Source of the DNA: Solirubrobacter sp963798325
GTDB lineage: Bacteria > Actinomycetota > Thermoleophilia > Solirubrobacterales > Solirubrobacteraceae
Direction: 5' to 3'
DNA: 64,000 bases
NCBI GenBank assembly: GCA_963798325.1
Contig: CAWCSS010000003.1
Location: forward strand, 186,001 to 250,000
Below, in pieces: positions 16,237 through 24,645 of this stretch (position 1 is its first letter; the number at the start of each line of letters is the position of its first letter). The position numbers were made by a program, and so were the translations under genes. The notes below the pieces were generated by a model, which saw only the letters and a list, made by a program, of their open reading frames with translations, was not told the origin of the DNA and searched no databases.

Positions 16237-17880
16237 GTGGTGGGATCGTCGGCAGTGCGCAAATGGCTGCCCATGCTCATTCTCGCCGCTGCGCAGTTCG
16301 TGATGGTGCTCGACTCGAGCGTCATGAACGTGGCGATCTCGCAGATCGTCGAGGACCTCAACACGACGATCGCGGGCGTGCAGACGGCGATCACCCTGTA
16401 CACGCTGGTGATGGCGGCGTTCATGCTGCTCGGCGCGAAGCTGGGCGACATCCTCGGCCGCAACCGCGCCTTCGCCATCGGCCTGGCGATCTACGGCGTC
16501 GGCTCGCTGGCCACCGCGCTCAGCCCCAACCTCGCCGTGCTGCTGCTCGGCTGGTCGGGCGTCGAGGGGTTCGGCGCCGTGCTCGTCGTCCCGGCCATCG
16601 CGTCGCTCACCGCCGCCAACTACGAGGGTAAGGACCGTGCGCTGGCGTACGCGCTGCTGGGCGGGATCGCGGCCATCGCCGTCGCCGCCGGGCCGCTGAT
16701 CGGCGGCTGGGTCACGACCGAGTTCACCTGGCGCTACGTGTTCGCCGCCGAGACGGTCGTCGTGATCGCGATCCTGCTCATTCGGGGCCAGATCGCCCGC
16801 GCGCCCGCCGCCGAGCGCCGGCCCCGGCTGGACGTGGTGGGTGTCGCGCTGTCCTCCGCCGGCCTCGGCCTGGTCGTGTTCGCGATCCTGCGCAGCAGCG
16901 TCTGGGGCTTCGTCAAGCCGCGCAGCGCGCCGGCGATCAACGGCACCGAGATCACGCCGCTGGGCTTCTCCGTCGTGCCGTTCATGATCCTCGCCGGGCT
17001 CGCGCTGCTGTGGGCGTTCGTCGAGTGGGAGCAGCGGCGCGTGCGTCACGGGCAGGACGCGCTGCTGGACACCGCGCTGCTGAAGCTCGGGCAACTGCGC
17101 GCGGGGCTGTCGACGCTGGTCGGTCAGCAGCTCGTCCTGATGGGCACGTTCTTCGTCATCCCCGTCTACCTGCAGGTCGTGCTCGGCCTCGACGCCTTCG
17201 AGACCGGAAAGCGCCTGCTGCCGCTGTCGGTGGCGATGCTCGTCTTCGCCCTGCTCGGCCCGCGGTTGGCGGCGCGGAGATCCCCGCGCGCCGTCGCGCG
17301 GATGGGGCTGCTGGCCGTGTGCGTCGGTTCGGTCGTCATGCTCGCCACGCTCGACGTGAAGCTCAACGACACCGGGTTCAAGACCGCGTTGGCGTTGATC
17401 GGCGCGGGCGCCGGGCTGCTCGCCTCCCAGCTCGGCAACGTGATCATGTCCGCCGTCGCCCCCACGCAGACCAGCGAGGCCGGCGGCCTGCAGGGCACCG
17501 CGCAGAACCTCGGCTCCTCGCTGGGCACGGCGATCGTCGGCGCCGTCCTGCTCGGCGCGCTGGCGACCGGCTTCACCGAGCGCGTCGCGGACAACCCCGC
17601 GGTGCCTGAGTCCGTGCGCACGGCGCTGGTGGAGGGCGCCGCCAAGGGGATCGACATCGTCCCCGTGCAGACGGTCCAGACCGCCGGGGTACAGGCCGGG
17701 CTGACGCCGGAGGCGGCGACCGCGGTGGCCAACGACTACGGGGAAGCCCAGCTGGACGCGCTGCGGCTGTCGCTCGGAGCGGTCGCGCTCGCGGCACTGC
17801 TTTCGCTGGCGTTGACGCGGGGCCTGCCCGCGAAGGCGCTCGCCGAGGACCCGGCGCCAACGGTGGCGGTCGCCGCGTAA
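16237..17880 (+). CDS. MFS transporter, DHA2 (14-helix drug exporter) type
   Basis: This 547-residue proton-coupled exporter has about 14 hydrophobic helices. The MFS motif A is readable as LGAKLGDILGRNRAF after helix 2, the second-helix motif as VMLDSS-like MVLDSSVMNVAIS, and motif C-like AAGPLIGGWV in helix 5. Such carriers export drugs, dyes or metabolites. The first residues MVGSSAVRK precede helix 1; the exact start is uncertain. The TAA overlaps the ATG of the downstream ATPase by one base, so the two genes are co-transcribed. A palindrome copy sits immediately upstream. Confidence 0.9.
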   Translation: MVGSSAVRKWLPMLILAAAQFVMVLDSSVMNVAISQIVEDLNTTIAGVQTAITLYTLVMAAFMLLGAKLGDILGRNRAFAIGLAIYGVGSLATALSPNLAVLLLGWSGVEGFGAVLVVPAIASLTAANYEGKDRALAYALLGGIAAIAVAAGPLIGGWVTTEFTWRYVFAAETVVVIAILLIRGQIARAPAAERRPRLDVVGVALSSAGLGLVVFAILRSSVWGFVKPRSAPAINGTEITPLGFSVVPFMILAGLALLWAFVEWEQRRVRHGQDALLDTALLKLGQLRAGLSTLVGQQLVLMGTFFVIPVYLQVVLGLDAFETGKRLLPLSVAMLVFALLGPRLAARRSPRAVARMGLLAVCVGSVVMLATLDVKLNDTGFKTALALIGAGAGLLASQLGNVIMSAVAPTQTSEAGGLQGTAQNLGSSLGTAIVGAVLLGALATGFTERVADNPAVPESVRTALVEGAAKGIDIVPVQTVQTAGVQAGLTPEAATAVANDYGEAQLDALRLSLGAVALAALLSLALTRGLPAKALAEDPAPTVAVAA

Positions 17881-19331
17881 TGGACACCACGCTCACCGAC
17901 CGGCTCGCCGACCTGCGTGCACTGCGCCACGAGATCGAGGCGAGCATCCTGCCGCTGGCGACGTCGGTCGACGGACGGCGCTTCAGCTTCCAGGCCCCGC
18001 TGGAGCCACTCGCGCTGCGCGTCGGCGGCTACGTCATGCTCGGCGAAGGACGCCTCGGGCAGGTGCTGGCACTCGAGGCCGCCCGCGCCGATGCGGGCGA
18101 GATCGGCTACGAGGGCCAGACGAAGATGTCGACCCGCGTCCAGTTCCGGCTCGCGGTCGGCGAGGGGCTCGTGCTCGACGGTCCCGACGCGCCGTTCCAC
18201 GACGCACCGGTGCGCCCCGCGGAACCCACCGAGCTGCTCCGGTGGCTCGAGCGGACGATGCCCAAGCGGGCGGTCCTGCACGCCGGTGAGCTGATCCGCG
18301 CCCCGGGGCTCACCCACGCGCTCGACGCCGGCGGCTTCGACCGCCACACGTTCCTGTGCGGGCAGTCGGGCTCGGGCAAGACCTACGCCCTCGGCGTGCT
18401 GCTCGAACGGCTGCTGCTGGAGACGAGCCTGCGGATCGTCGTGCTCGACCCGAACTCCGACTTCGCCCGGATCGAGACGCCGCGCGCGGACGCCGCGGCG
18501 GCGATCGCGGAGCGCTACCGCGCCGCCGCGGGAGGTGTGGCCGTGCACAGCGGTGCCCGCCTGCGCCTGCGGCTCGCCGAGCTCGATCACGCCGCCCAGG
18601 CCGCGGCATTGCGGCTGGACCCGATCCACGACCGCGACGAGTACGCCGAGCTGATCGCGCTGCTCGCGGACGTTCGCCCACAGGTGTTCGAGGCGCTGCG
18701 CCACGAGGGCGGGAGCGGGCTCGCGCGGCGGGCGCGCAACCTCGGCGTCGACGACTGGGGCGTGTGGGCGCGGTCGGATCCCGGCTCGACGCTCGAGGCG
18801 CTCGAGGACCCCGGCGCGCGCTGCCTCGTCGTCGACCTCGGTTCGCTGGCCACGCGCGAGGAGCAGGCGCTGATGGCCGGCGCCGTGCTCGAGCGCCTGT
18901 GGCGGCTGCGCGCGCGGCGCGAGCCGACGCTGATCGTCATCGACGAGGCCCACAACGTCTGTCCCACCGAGCCGCCCGACACGCTCACCGCCCTGGCCAC
19001 CGAGCAGACCGTCCGGATCGCCGCCGAGGGCCGCAAGTTCGGGCTCTACCTGCTCGTGTCCACCCAGCGCCCCCAGAAGGTGCACCCGAACATCGTCTCC
19101 CAGTGCGACAACCTCGTGCTGATGCGGATGAACGCCGCGGCGGACCTGGCCTACGCGCGCGAACTCTTCTCCTTCGTCCCCTCCGGGCTGCTGGATCTCG
19201 CCACGGGGTTCGGGCTCGGCGAGTCCCTCATCGCCGGCAAGCTGTCCTCGCACCCGGCGCTGGTCAAGATGGGGCCGCGGATCGCGGAGGAGGGCGGCGC
19301 CGACGTCCCCTCGACCTGGGCCGCGAGGTAG
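17880..19331 (+). CDS. HerA/VirB4-like ATPase (DUF87-type)
   Basis: This 483-residue P-loop ATPase belongs to the HerA-FtsK superfamily. An N-terminal beta-barrel-like region (about 1-130; YVMLGEGRLGQVLALE) precedes the Walker A motif GQSGSGKTYA near residue 160. The Walker B segment is TLIVIDEAHN near 350, followed by a sensor region (LLVSTQRPQKVHPNIVSQCD). HerA relatives translocate DNA with NurA nucleases, but no nurA is present here. The gene is translationally coupled to the MFS exporter, a pairing I cannot explain. A helicase, a pump motor or a defence ATPase are all possible. Confidence 0.85.
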   Translation: MDTTLTDRLADLRALRHEIEASILPLATSVDGRRFSFQAPLEPLALRVGGYVMLGEGRLGQVLALEAARADAGEIGYEGQTKMSTRVQFRLAVGEGLVLDGPDAPFHDAPVRPAEPTELLRWLERTMPKRAVLHAGELIRAPGLTHALDAGGFDRHTFLCGQSGSGKTYALGVLLERLLLETSLRIVVLDPNSDFARIETPRADAAAAIAERYRAAAGGVAVHSGARLRLRLAELDHAAQAAALRLDPIHDRDEYAELIALLADVRPQVFEALRHEGGSGLARRARNLGVDDWGVWARSDPGSTLEALEDPGARCLVVDLGSLATREEQALMAGAVLERLWRLRARREPTLIVIDEAHNVCPTEPPDTLTALATEQTVRIAAEGRKFGLYLLVSTQRPQKVHPNIVSQCDNLVLMRMNAAADLAYARELFSFVPSGLLDLATGFGLGESLIAGKLSSHPALVKMGPRIAEEGGADVPSTWAAR

Positions 19332-19412
19332 CGACCGGAACGCCTGCGCACGGCGCGATCCGGCCGGCCGGCGTCGAACGCGGGCCGCCGGCGCGCCCGT
19401 CACGATCACGAC

Positions 19413-20405
19413 ATGAACCAGCAGATCCGTCTGGTCTCCCGCCCCTCCGGGCTCCCGCAGGCGTCGGACTGGGAGGTGACGACCGAGCCCGTGCCGGTTC
19501 CCGGGGCGGGCGAGTTCGTGGTCGCGGTCGAGTACGTGTCGATCGACCCCGCGATGCGCCGCTGGATCGCGCCGAGCGACTCGCTCGGGCACGTGGCGAT
19601 CGGCGAGGTGATGGAGGCCGGGGCGATCGGCCGCGTGATCGCCACCGAGCACCCGGGTTTCGCCGTCGGCGACTACGCCTACAGCGGGTTCGGCGTGCAG
19701 GAGTACGCCCGCTCCGACGGTGCGGGCGTGACGAGGCTCGACCCCGAGCTCGGGCCGCTGACCGCCTACCTGGGCGCGCTGGGCATCCCCGGCCTCACCG
19801 CGTACTTCGGGCTGCTCGAGGTCGGCCGCCCGCGTCCCGGCGAGACGGTGGTGGTGTCGGCCGCGGCGGGTGGAGTCGGGAGCGTCGCCGGCCAGATCGC
19901 GCGGATCAAGGGCTGCCGGGTGATCGGGATCGCGGGCGGCGCGGAGAAGTGCCGCTGGCTCGTCGACGAGCTGGGCTTCGACGTCGCCATCGACTACAAG
20001 GCCGAACGCATCGCCGAGGCGCTCGAGCCGGTCGACGTCTTCTTCGACAACGTCGGCGGAGCGATCCTCGACGCCGTGCTGGCCAACCTGGCCCGCGGGG
20101 CCCGGATCGTGCTCAGCGGTGGCCTGTCGCAGTACAACGCCGAGCGCGACCGCGGACCGTCGAACTACCTCCAGCTGCTGCGGACGCGGTCCTCGATGGC
20201 GGGGTTCCTCACGCCCGACTACCGCGATCGCTACCCGGAGGCGGTCGCCGAACTCGCCGGCTGGCTGCGCGACGGCGCACTGGTCTCCCGCGAGGAGATC
20301 CTCGACGGAGGCGTGCGCGCGTTCCCGGAGGCCCTCCAGCGGCTGTTCGCCGGTGAGAACCGCGGGAAGCTGATCCTCGCGATCAGTTCGCCCAGGCCGG
20401 GTTGA
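19413..20405 (+). CDS. NADP-dependent MDR oxidoreductase
   Basis: This 330-residue protein is a zinc-independent medium-chain dehydrogenase/reductase of the 2-alkenal reductase / curcumin reductase (CurA) type. The N-terminal catalytic domain has YVSIDPAMRRWI, characteristic of this subgroup. The Rossmann domain has ETVVVSAAAGGVGSVAGQIA, and GIAGGAEKC supplies the 2'-phosphate pocket for NADPH. VDVFFDNVGG and the NYLQLL segment are also typical. It probably reduces activated carbon-carbon double bonds of reactive enals or enones. Its end overlaps the convergent PASTA-propeller gene by 23 bp. Confidence 0.92.
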   Translation: MNQQIRLVSRPSGLPQASDWEVTTEPVPVPGAGEFVVAVEYVSIDPAMRRWIAPSDSLGHVAIGEVMEAGAIGRVIATEHPGFAVGDYAYSGFGVQEYARSDGAGVTRLDPELGPLTAYLGALGIPGLTAYFGLLEVGRPRPGETVVVSAAAGGVGSVAGQIARIKGCRVIGIAGGAEKCRWLVDELGFDVAIDYKAERIAEALEPVDVFFDNVGGAILDAVLANLARGARIVLSGGLSQYNAERDRGPSNYLQLLRTRSSMAGFLTPDYRDRYPEAVAELAGWLRDGALVSREEILDGGVRAFPEALQRLFAGENRGKLILAISSPRPG

Positions 20406-22602
20406 CGCCGGTGCCGAGGTCGCGGACCCGCGGCTGCGCGCGGTCGACGTCGATCAGCGTCAGCGTCTTGTCGCTGCGCAGCGCGAGGTGGCGGCCCGCG
20501 GCGGCGAGCTCGGAGCCGGTCAGCGCCTTGAAGTCGCGCACGCGGTCGAAGCTGCCGTCGGCGCGGCGGGCGAGCAGCCGCACGTGCGGCCTGGCACCGG
20601 CGAGGACGGCGACCCGGTTGTTGGCCAGCCAGGCGGCGGCGCGGAGCCCGGCGGCCGCGTGGACCGGTGTCGGCGCGGCCCACTGGGTCGCGTCGCTGCC
20701 GAGAGCGGTGAACGCGTAGAGCTGATCGTCGGCGACCGCGAGCAGTGACCGGCCATCCGGCGACCACGCCGGACGATCGAGTCCGACCGGTGCCGCCGCG
20801 CACGTCAGCGAGGACGCGTCCTGCGGGTCGAGCACGCAGAGCCGGCCGGAGCCGATCACCGCCAGCAGGCCGCGGCGCGACGAGTAGACGGGAAGCGAGT
20901 AGTCGCCCTCCACGAGGACCTCGGTCCTCTTGCCGTCGGCCGAGACGCGGACGAGCGCGCCGGCGTCGTCGATGGCCGCGTAGCCGTCGTCGAGCGCGGC
21001 GGGCATCGACAGACCCGCGGCCAGGCGCACGGGCCTGGCCGCCGCGCTCGCCCAGCGGTACACGGCACCGCCGCGCGCGAACAGCAGGTCCGCCGGGAGC
21101 GCCGGCACCGACGCGACCTTCGCCTTCACCGCGGCCGCCGACGTCGCCTTCGGCTTGGCGGCGGCGGTGGCGCCGGCGGTGGCGGTCGCCCTGGGCTTCG
21201 GCGTGGCGGTCGGGGTCGGCGAGGCGGTGGGCGTGGGCGTCGGCGTCGGGCTCGGCGTGGGGCTCTCGACCGCGAGCGTCACCGGCGAGCCGAGGTCGCG
21301 GGTGCTGCCCGGCATCGGGTCCTGGCGGATCACGATCCAGTCGTCCCCGGCGCTGGACGGCTGCGGGCTGTTGGCGAACTTCGCGTCGTCGAGCGCCCTG
21401 GTCGCCTCCAGCAGTGTGCGCCCGCTCACCGAGGGCACGAGCCCGGTCTTGGGCGGCGCGGCGAGCGTGATGTCCACCGACTTGCGCGCGAGCTGTGCCC
21501 CCGCGTCGGGCACCTGATGGATGATCGTGTACGGGAGGACGCCCTTCGGCGCGGGCGCGTAGCTCGTGTGCCCGATCCTGAGGTGGTCGTGCTTGAGCAG
21601 CGTGGCCGCGTTCGCGACGTCGCGTCCCGCAAGGTCGGGCGCCACGGTGTCGCGGTGAAGCAGCAGCACCAACGTGATGAACGCCGCCACCACCGCGACG
21701 GCGGGCGGCAGCCACCAGGACAGCCACGGGCGCTGCTGGAACGTCACCCGCGACGGCTCGAGCGCTGACTCGACTCCACCCGTCCGGTGCGAGATGGCGA
21801 TGCGATGGTCGACCGGGCGCGCGAAGATCAGCGGGAAGGGCACCCGGACCTGCACGACCGCGGCCACGGTCTCGCCGATGGGCACCGTCGTGCGCGTGGC
21901 GCTGACGGCCACCGGGCAGCGCGCGGCCGTGTCCTCGGCGTCGATCGCGATCTCCGCCGGGCAGTTGCCGCGGTTGGCGATCAACACCTCGAAATTGGCA
22001 CGGCGGCGGCCGCGGCGGCGCTCCGGGCCGACTTGGCGGACCGTGTCCTGGAAGGGCAGGATGGTAAGGGCGGCCTGCGCGCCCGCCACGTCCGCGCCCA
22101 GCGAACGCGAGCGCGCGACGACCGTCAGCGGCCATTCGCGCGCCTCCGCTTCGGACGCGCGCGGAGGATGCAACTGGATCTGCACCTCCTGCTCATAGGC
22201 GCCGGAGGTCCCCCACGGGTTCAGGAAGACGGTCGAGGGCGAGATCGTCCACCACGCCTCGGGCACGCCGTCGACGCGCAGATCGAACGCGTCGACGATC
22301 TCGCCCTGGTTGCGGACGGTGGCCAGCAGCGTGACGACCATCCCGGGCGGGACGCGCAGCGGCACGACCGCGCCCGGATCGTCCTCGCGCAGCGGATCAC
22401 GCAGGGTGACCAAGGTCGACGGGCGCGCGTCGGCGGGCGTCGGAGGCCGGTAGGCGGACACGACCGCTTCCGCCGGAAGCTCCGTCACGTCCCACGCCAG
22501 GTACTCGCCGCAGACGCAGAAGTCCAGGTTCACGGCCACCGTGAAGCACTTCGGGCACTCCAGCTCACGCTGCGGGGGCGGCGTCTCGGCAGGCGTGAGC
22601 AT
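20383..22602 (-). CDS. Zinc-ribbon/Ig-like/PASTA/beta-propeller membrane protein
   Basis: This 739-residue protein has an unusual architecture. Residues 15-35 contain a CPKC...CVCG zinc-ribbon-like knuckle. Two beta-sandwich domains follow to about 285, the second containing PIGETVAAVVQVRVPFP. A single transmembrane helix (about 295, SWWLPPAVAVVAAFITLVLLL region) leads to two PASTA-like modules (APDLAGRDVANAATLLK and VPSVSGRTLLEATRAL). A Pro-Thr-Ala linker and a WD40/PD40-like propeller (about 515-739, PAWSPDGRSLLAVADD) complete it. PASTA modules bind peptidoglycan in kinases and PBPs, but no kinase domain is present. The topology suggests a cytosolic zinc-ribbon part and an outer wall-sensing part. 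Start: ATG giving the ribbon near the N-terminus. Confidence 0.85.
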   Translation of the reverse strand: MLTPAETPPPQRELECPKCFTVAVNLDFCVCGEYLAWDVTELPAEAVVSAYRPPTPADARPSTLVTLRDPLREDDPGAVVPLRVPPGMVVTLLATVRNQGEIVDAFDLRVDGVPEAWWTISPSTVFLNPWGTSGAYEQEVQIQLHPPRASEAEAREWPLTVVARSRSLGADVAGAQAALTILPFQDTVRQVGPERRRGRRRANFEVLIANRGNCPAEIAIDAEDTAARCPVAVSATRTTVPIGETVAAVVQVRVPFPLIFARPVDHRIAISHRTGGVESALEPSRVTFQQRPWLSWWLPPAVAVVAAFITLVLLLHRDTVAPDLAGRDVANAATLLKHDHLRIGHTSYAPAPKGVLPYTIIHQVPDAGAQLARKSVDITLAAPPKTGLVPSVSGRTLLEATRALDDAKFANSPQPSSAGDDWIVIRQDPMPGSTRDLGSPVTLAVESPTPSPTPTPTPTASPTPTATPKPRATATAGATAAAKPKATSAAAVKAKVASVPALPADLLFARGGAVYRWASAAARPVRLAAGLSMPAALDDGYAAIDDAGALVRVSADGKRTEVLVEGDYSLPVYSSRRGLLAVIGSGRLCVLDPQDASSLTCAAAPVGLDRPAWSPDGRSLLAVADDQLYAFTALGSDATQWAAPTPVHAAAGLRAAAWLANNRVAVLAGARPHVRLLARRADGSFDRVRDFKALTGSELAAAGRHLALRSDKTLTLIDVDRAQPRVRDLGTGVNPAWAN

Positions 22603-22657
22603 GCCCGCGTAATCGGCTCCGCGGTGCGCGCCTTGAGGGACGCCATGATGTGTCGCG

Positions 22658-24562
22658 ATGGCTGCTGCGAGCGACACCGCCACCGGCGGCGACCGGACCG
22701 CCTGGGCGCGCAACCTCGCGTCCCCGGTGCGCCGCTTTCTCGGCCTCCAGACCGCGAGTGCGGGCTTCCTGCTGACGGCGACCATCGCCGCCGTCGTGTG
22801 GGCCAATTCGCCGTGGCCGGACAGCTACGAGCAGCTGTGGACGACCACGCTGTCGATCCAGCTCGGCGACAGCGCGCTCGCGCTCGACCTGCGTCACTGG
22901 ATCAACCAGGGCCTGATGACGTTCTTCTTCCTCGTGGTCGGCCTCGAGGCCAAGCGCGAGCTCGACGTGGGCGAGCTGCGCGAGCGCGGCCGGATCACCG
23001 TCCCGGTGGCCGCCGCGCTCGGCGGCGCGGCCCTGCCGGTGCTGATCTTCCTCGCGTTGAACGCCGGCGGCGACGGCGCGGGCGCGTGGGGCGCGGCCAT
23101 GTCCACCGACACCGCGTTCGCGCTCGGGGCGCTCGCGCTGCTGGCGCCGCGGGCGACCCGGCTGCGCGTGTTCCTGCTCACGCTGGCGGTGGTCGACGAC
23201 CTGATCGCGCTGCTGGTGATCGCCACCGTCTACACCGAGGACGTCTCGATGGGCCCGCTGGTCATCGCGGCCCTCCTGTTCGCCCTGCTGATCGCCTTGC
23301 GGTTCGCGCCCGCCACCGGACGCCGGCGCGCGGCCGCGGTGATCGGCGCCGGGCTGTGGGTCGCGCTGCTGAAGTCGGGGATCGATCCGGTGATCGCCGG
23401 CCTGGGGGTCGGGCTGGTCACGGGCGCCTATCCCCCACCGCGGCCGGAACTGGAGCGCGTGGTCGAGCTCACCCGCTCCTTCCGCGAGCAGCCCACGCCC
23501 GCCTCCGCCCGCGCCGCCCAGCGCGGCGTCGCCGCCGCCATCTCCCCCAACGAGCAGCTCCAGTTCCGCCTGCAGCCGTGGGTGAGCTACCTGATCGTGC
23601 CGCTCTTCGCGCTGGCCAACGCAGGCGTGGAACTGGGCAACGGACGGCTCGCCGACGCCGCGAGCTCACCGATCACGCTCGGGATCCTGATCGGCTACAC
23701 CGTCGGCAAGCCGGCCGGCATCCTGATCGCCACCTGGATCACCTCGACGCTGCGCCTCGGCGCGCGGCGTCTGACGATCAGCTGGCCGGTCCTGACGGCG
23801 GGCGCGGTCGTCTCCGGCATCGGCTTCACCGTCTCGCTGCTGATCTCCAGCATCGCGCTCAGCGGCCGGCAATTGGACGACGCCAAGGTCGGCGTGCTCG
23901 CCGCGGCCGTCGTCGCCACCGCCGGCACCGCGGTCGTCACCCGCCTGATCGGCATGCTCCCAGAGACGGTGCGGGCCCGCCAGATCTCGAGCACCGCCCC
24001 GGCGATCCTCGATCTCGAGGACGACATCGACCCCTCCCGCGACCACATCCGCGGGCCGCACGACGCGCCTGTGACCCTGCTCGAGTACGGCGACTACCAG
24101 TGCCCGTTCTGCGGCCAGGCCGAGGTGGTCATCCGCGAGTTGCTGGACTCCTTCGGCGACGACCTGCGCTACGTCTGGCGCCACCTGCCGCTCAACGACG
24201 TGCACGCCAACGCGCAGGTCGCCGCCGAGGCGGCCGAGGCGGCGGCCGATCAGGGTGTCTTCTGGGAGATGCACGACTGCCTGCTCTCCCACCAGGACGA
24301 GCTCGCTCCCGCCGACCTCACGCGCCACGCTGAGGTGCTCGACCTGGACATCGACGCCTTCTGGACCGCGGTGCACGAGCGCCGCCACGCCACGCGGATC
24401 GCCGACGACGTGGCGAGCGCCGACCGCAGCGACGTGTCCGGCACGCCGACGTTCTTCATCAACGGCCGCCGCCATCAGGGCGCCTACGACGTCGAGACGC
24501 TCGCCGCCGAGGTCCGCGCGGCCCGCACGCGGGCGAACGCCGAGCGCATCGCCGGCGCCTGA
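22658..24562 (+). CDS. NhaA Na+/H+ antiporter fused to DsbA-like domain
   Basis: This 634-residue fusion has two parts. Residues 1-440 form an NhaA-type antiporter exchanging Na+ for H+, with LMTFFFLVVGLEAKRE, the segment MSTDTAFALGALAL and the paired Asp residues in AVVDDLIALLV. The last 180 residues are a thioredoxin-fold DsbA-like domain with the redox motif CPFC near residue 481 and the cis-Pro loop SGTPTFFI. NhaA-thioredoxin fusions are known in actinobacteria. The thiol domain may reduce or oxidise partners or sense redox state for the antiporter. The gene is monocistronic, and its 3' end faces a strong hairpin. Confidence 0.93.
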   Translation: MAAASDTATGGDRTAWARNLASPVRRFLGLQTASAGFLLTATIAAVVWANSPWPDSYEQLWTTTLSIQLGDSALALDLRHWINQGLMTFFFLVVGLEAKRELDVGELRERGRITVPVAAALGGAALPVLIFLALNAGGDGAGAWGAAMSTDTAFALGALALLAPRATRLRVFLLTLAVVDDLIALLVIATVYTEDVSMGPLVIAALLFALLIALRFAPATGRRRAAAVIGAGLWVALLKSGIDPVIAGLGVGLVTGAYPPPRPELERVVELTRSFREQPTPASARAAQRGVAAAISPNEQLQFRLQPWVSYLIVPLFALANAGVELGNGRLADAASSPITLGILIGYTVGKPAGILIATWITSTLRLGARRLTISWPVLTAGAVVSGIGFTVSLLISSIALSGRQLDDAKVGVLAAAVVATAGTAVVTRLIGMLPETVRARQISSTAPAILDLEDDIDPSRDHIRGPHDAPVTLLEYGDYQCPFCGQAEVVIRELLDSFGDDLRYVWRHLPLNDVHANAQVAAEAAEAAADQGVFWEMHDCLLSHQDELAPADLTRHAEVLDLDIDAFWTAVHERRHATRIADDVASADRSDVSGTPTFFINGRRHQGAYDVETLAAEVRAARTRANAERIAGA

Positions 24563-24604
24563 TCGCCGCTCATGGGGTCGACACCGGGAGCGCTATGAGA
24601 CCGT

Positions 24605-24632
24605 CACGGCCGCCCCGTGGAGGGCGGCCGTG
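24605..24632. terminator. Bidirectional hairpin terminator
   Basis: CACGGCCGCCC and GGGCGGCCGTG form a perfect 11-bp stem with a 6-base loop between the convergent NhaA-DsbA and M12 protease genes. No T-run is present on either side. Confidence 0.75.
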
Positions 24633-24645
24633 CGTGAGGAGCGGG

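Noticed and set aside
17880..19331. HerA-like ATPase as part of a NurA-HerA repair or defence system
   Set aside because: No NurA or other nuclease gene is next to it; the neighbours are an MFS exporter and an oxidoreductase.
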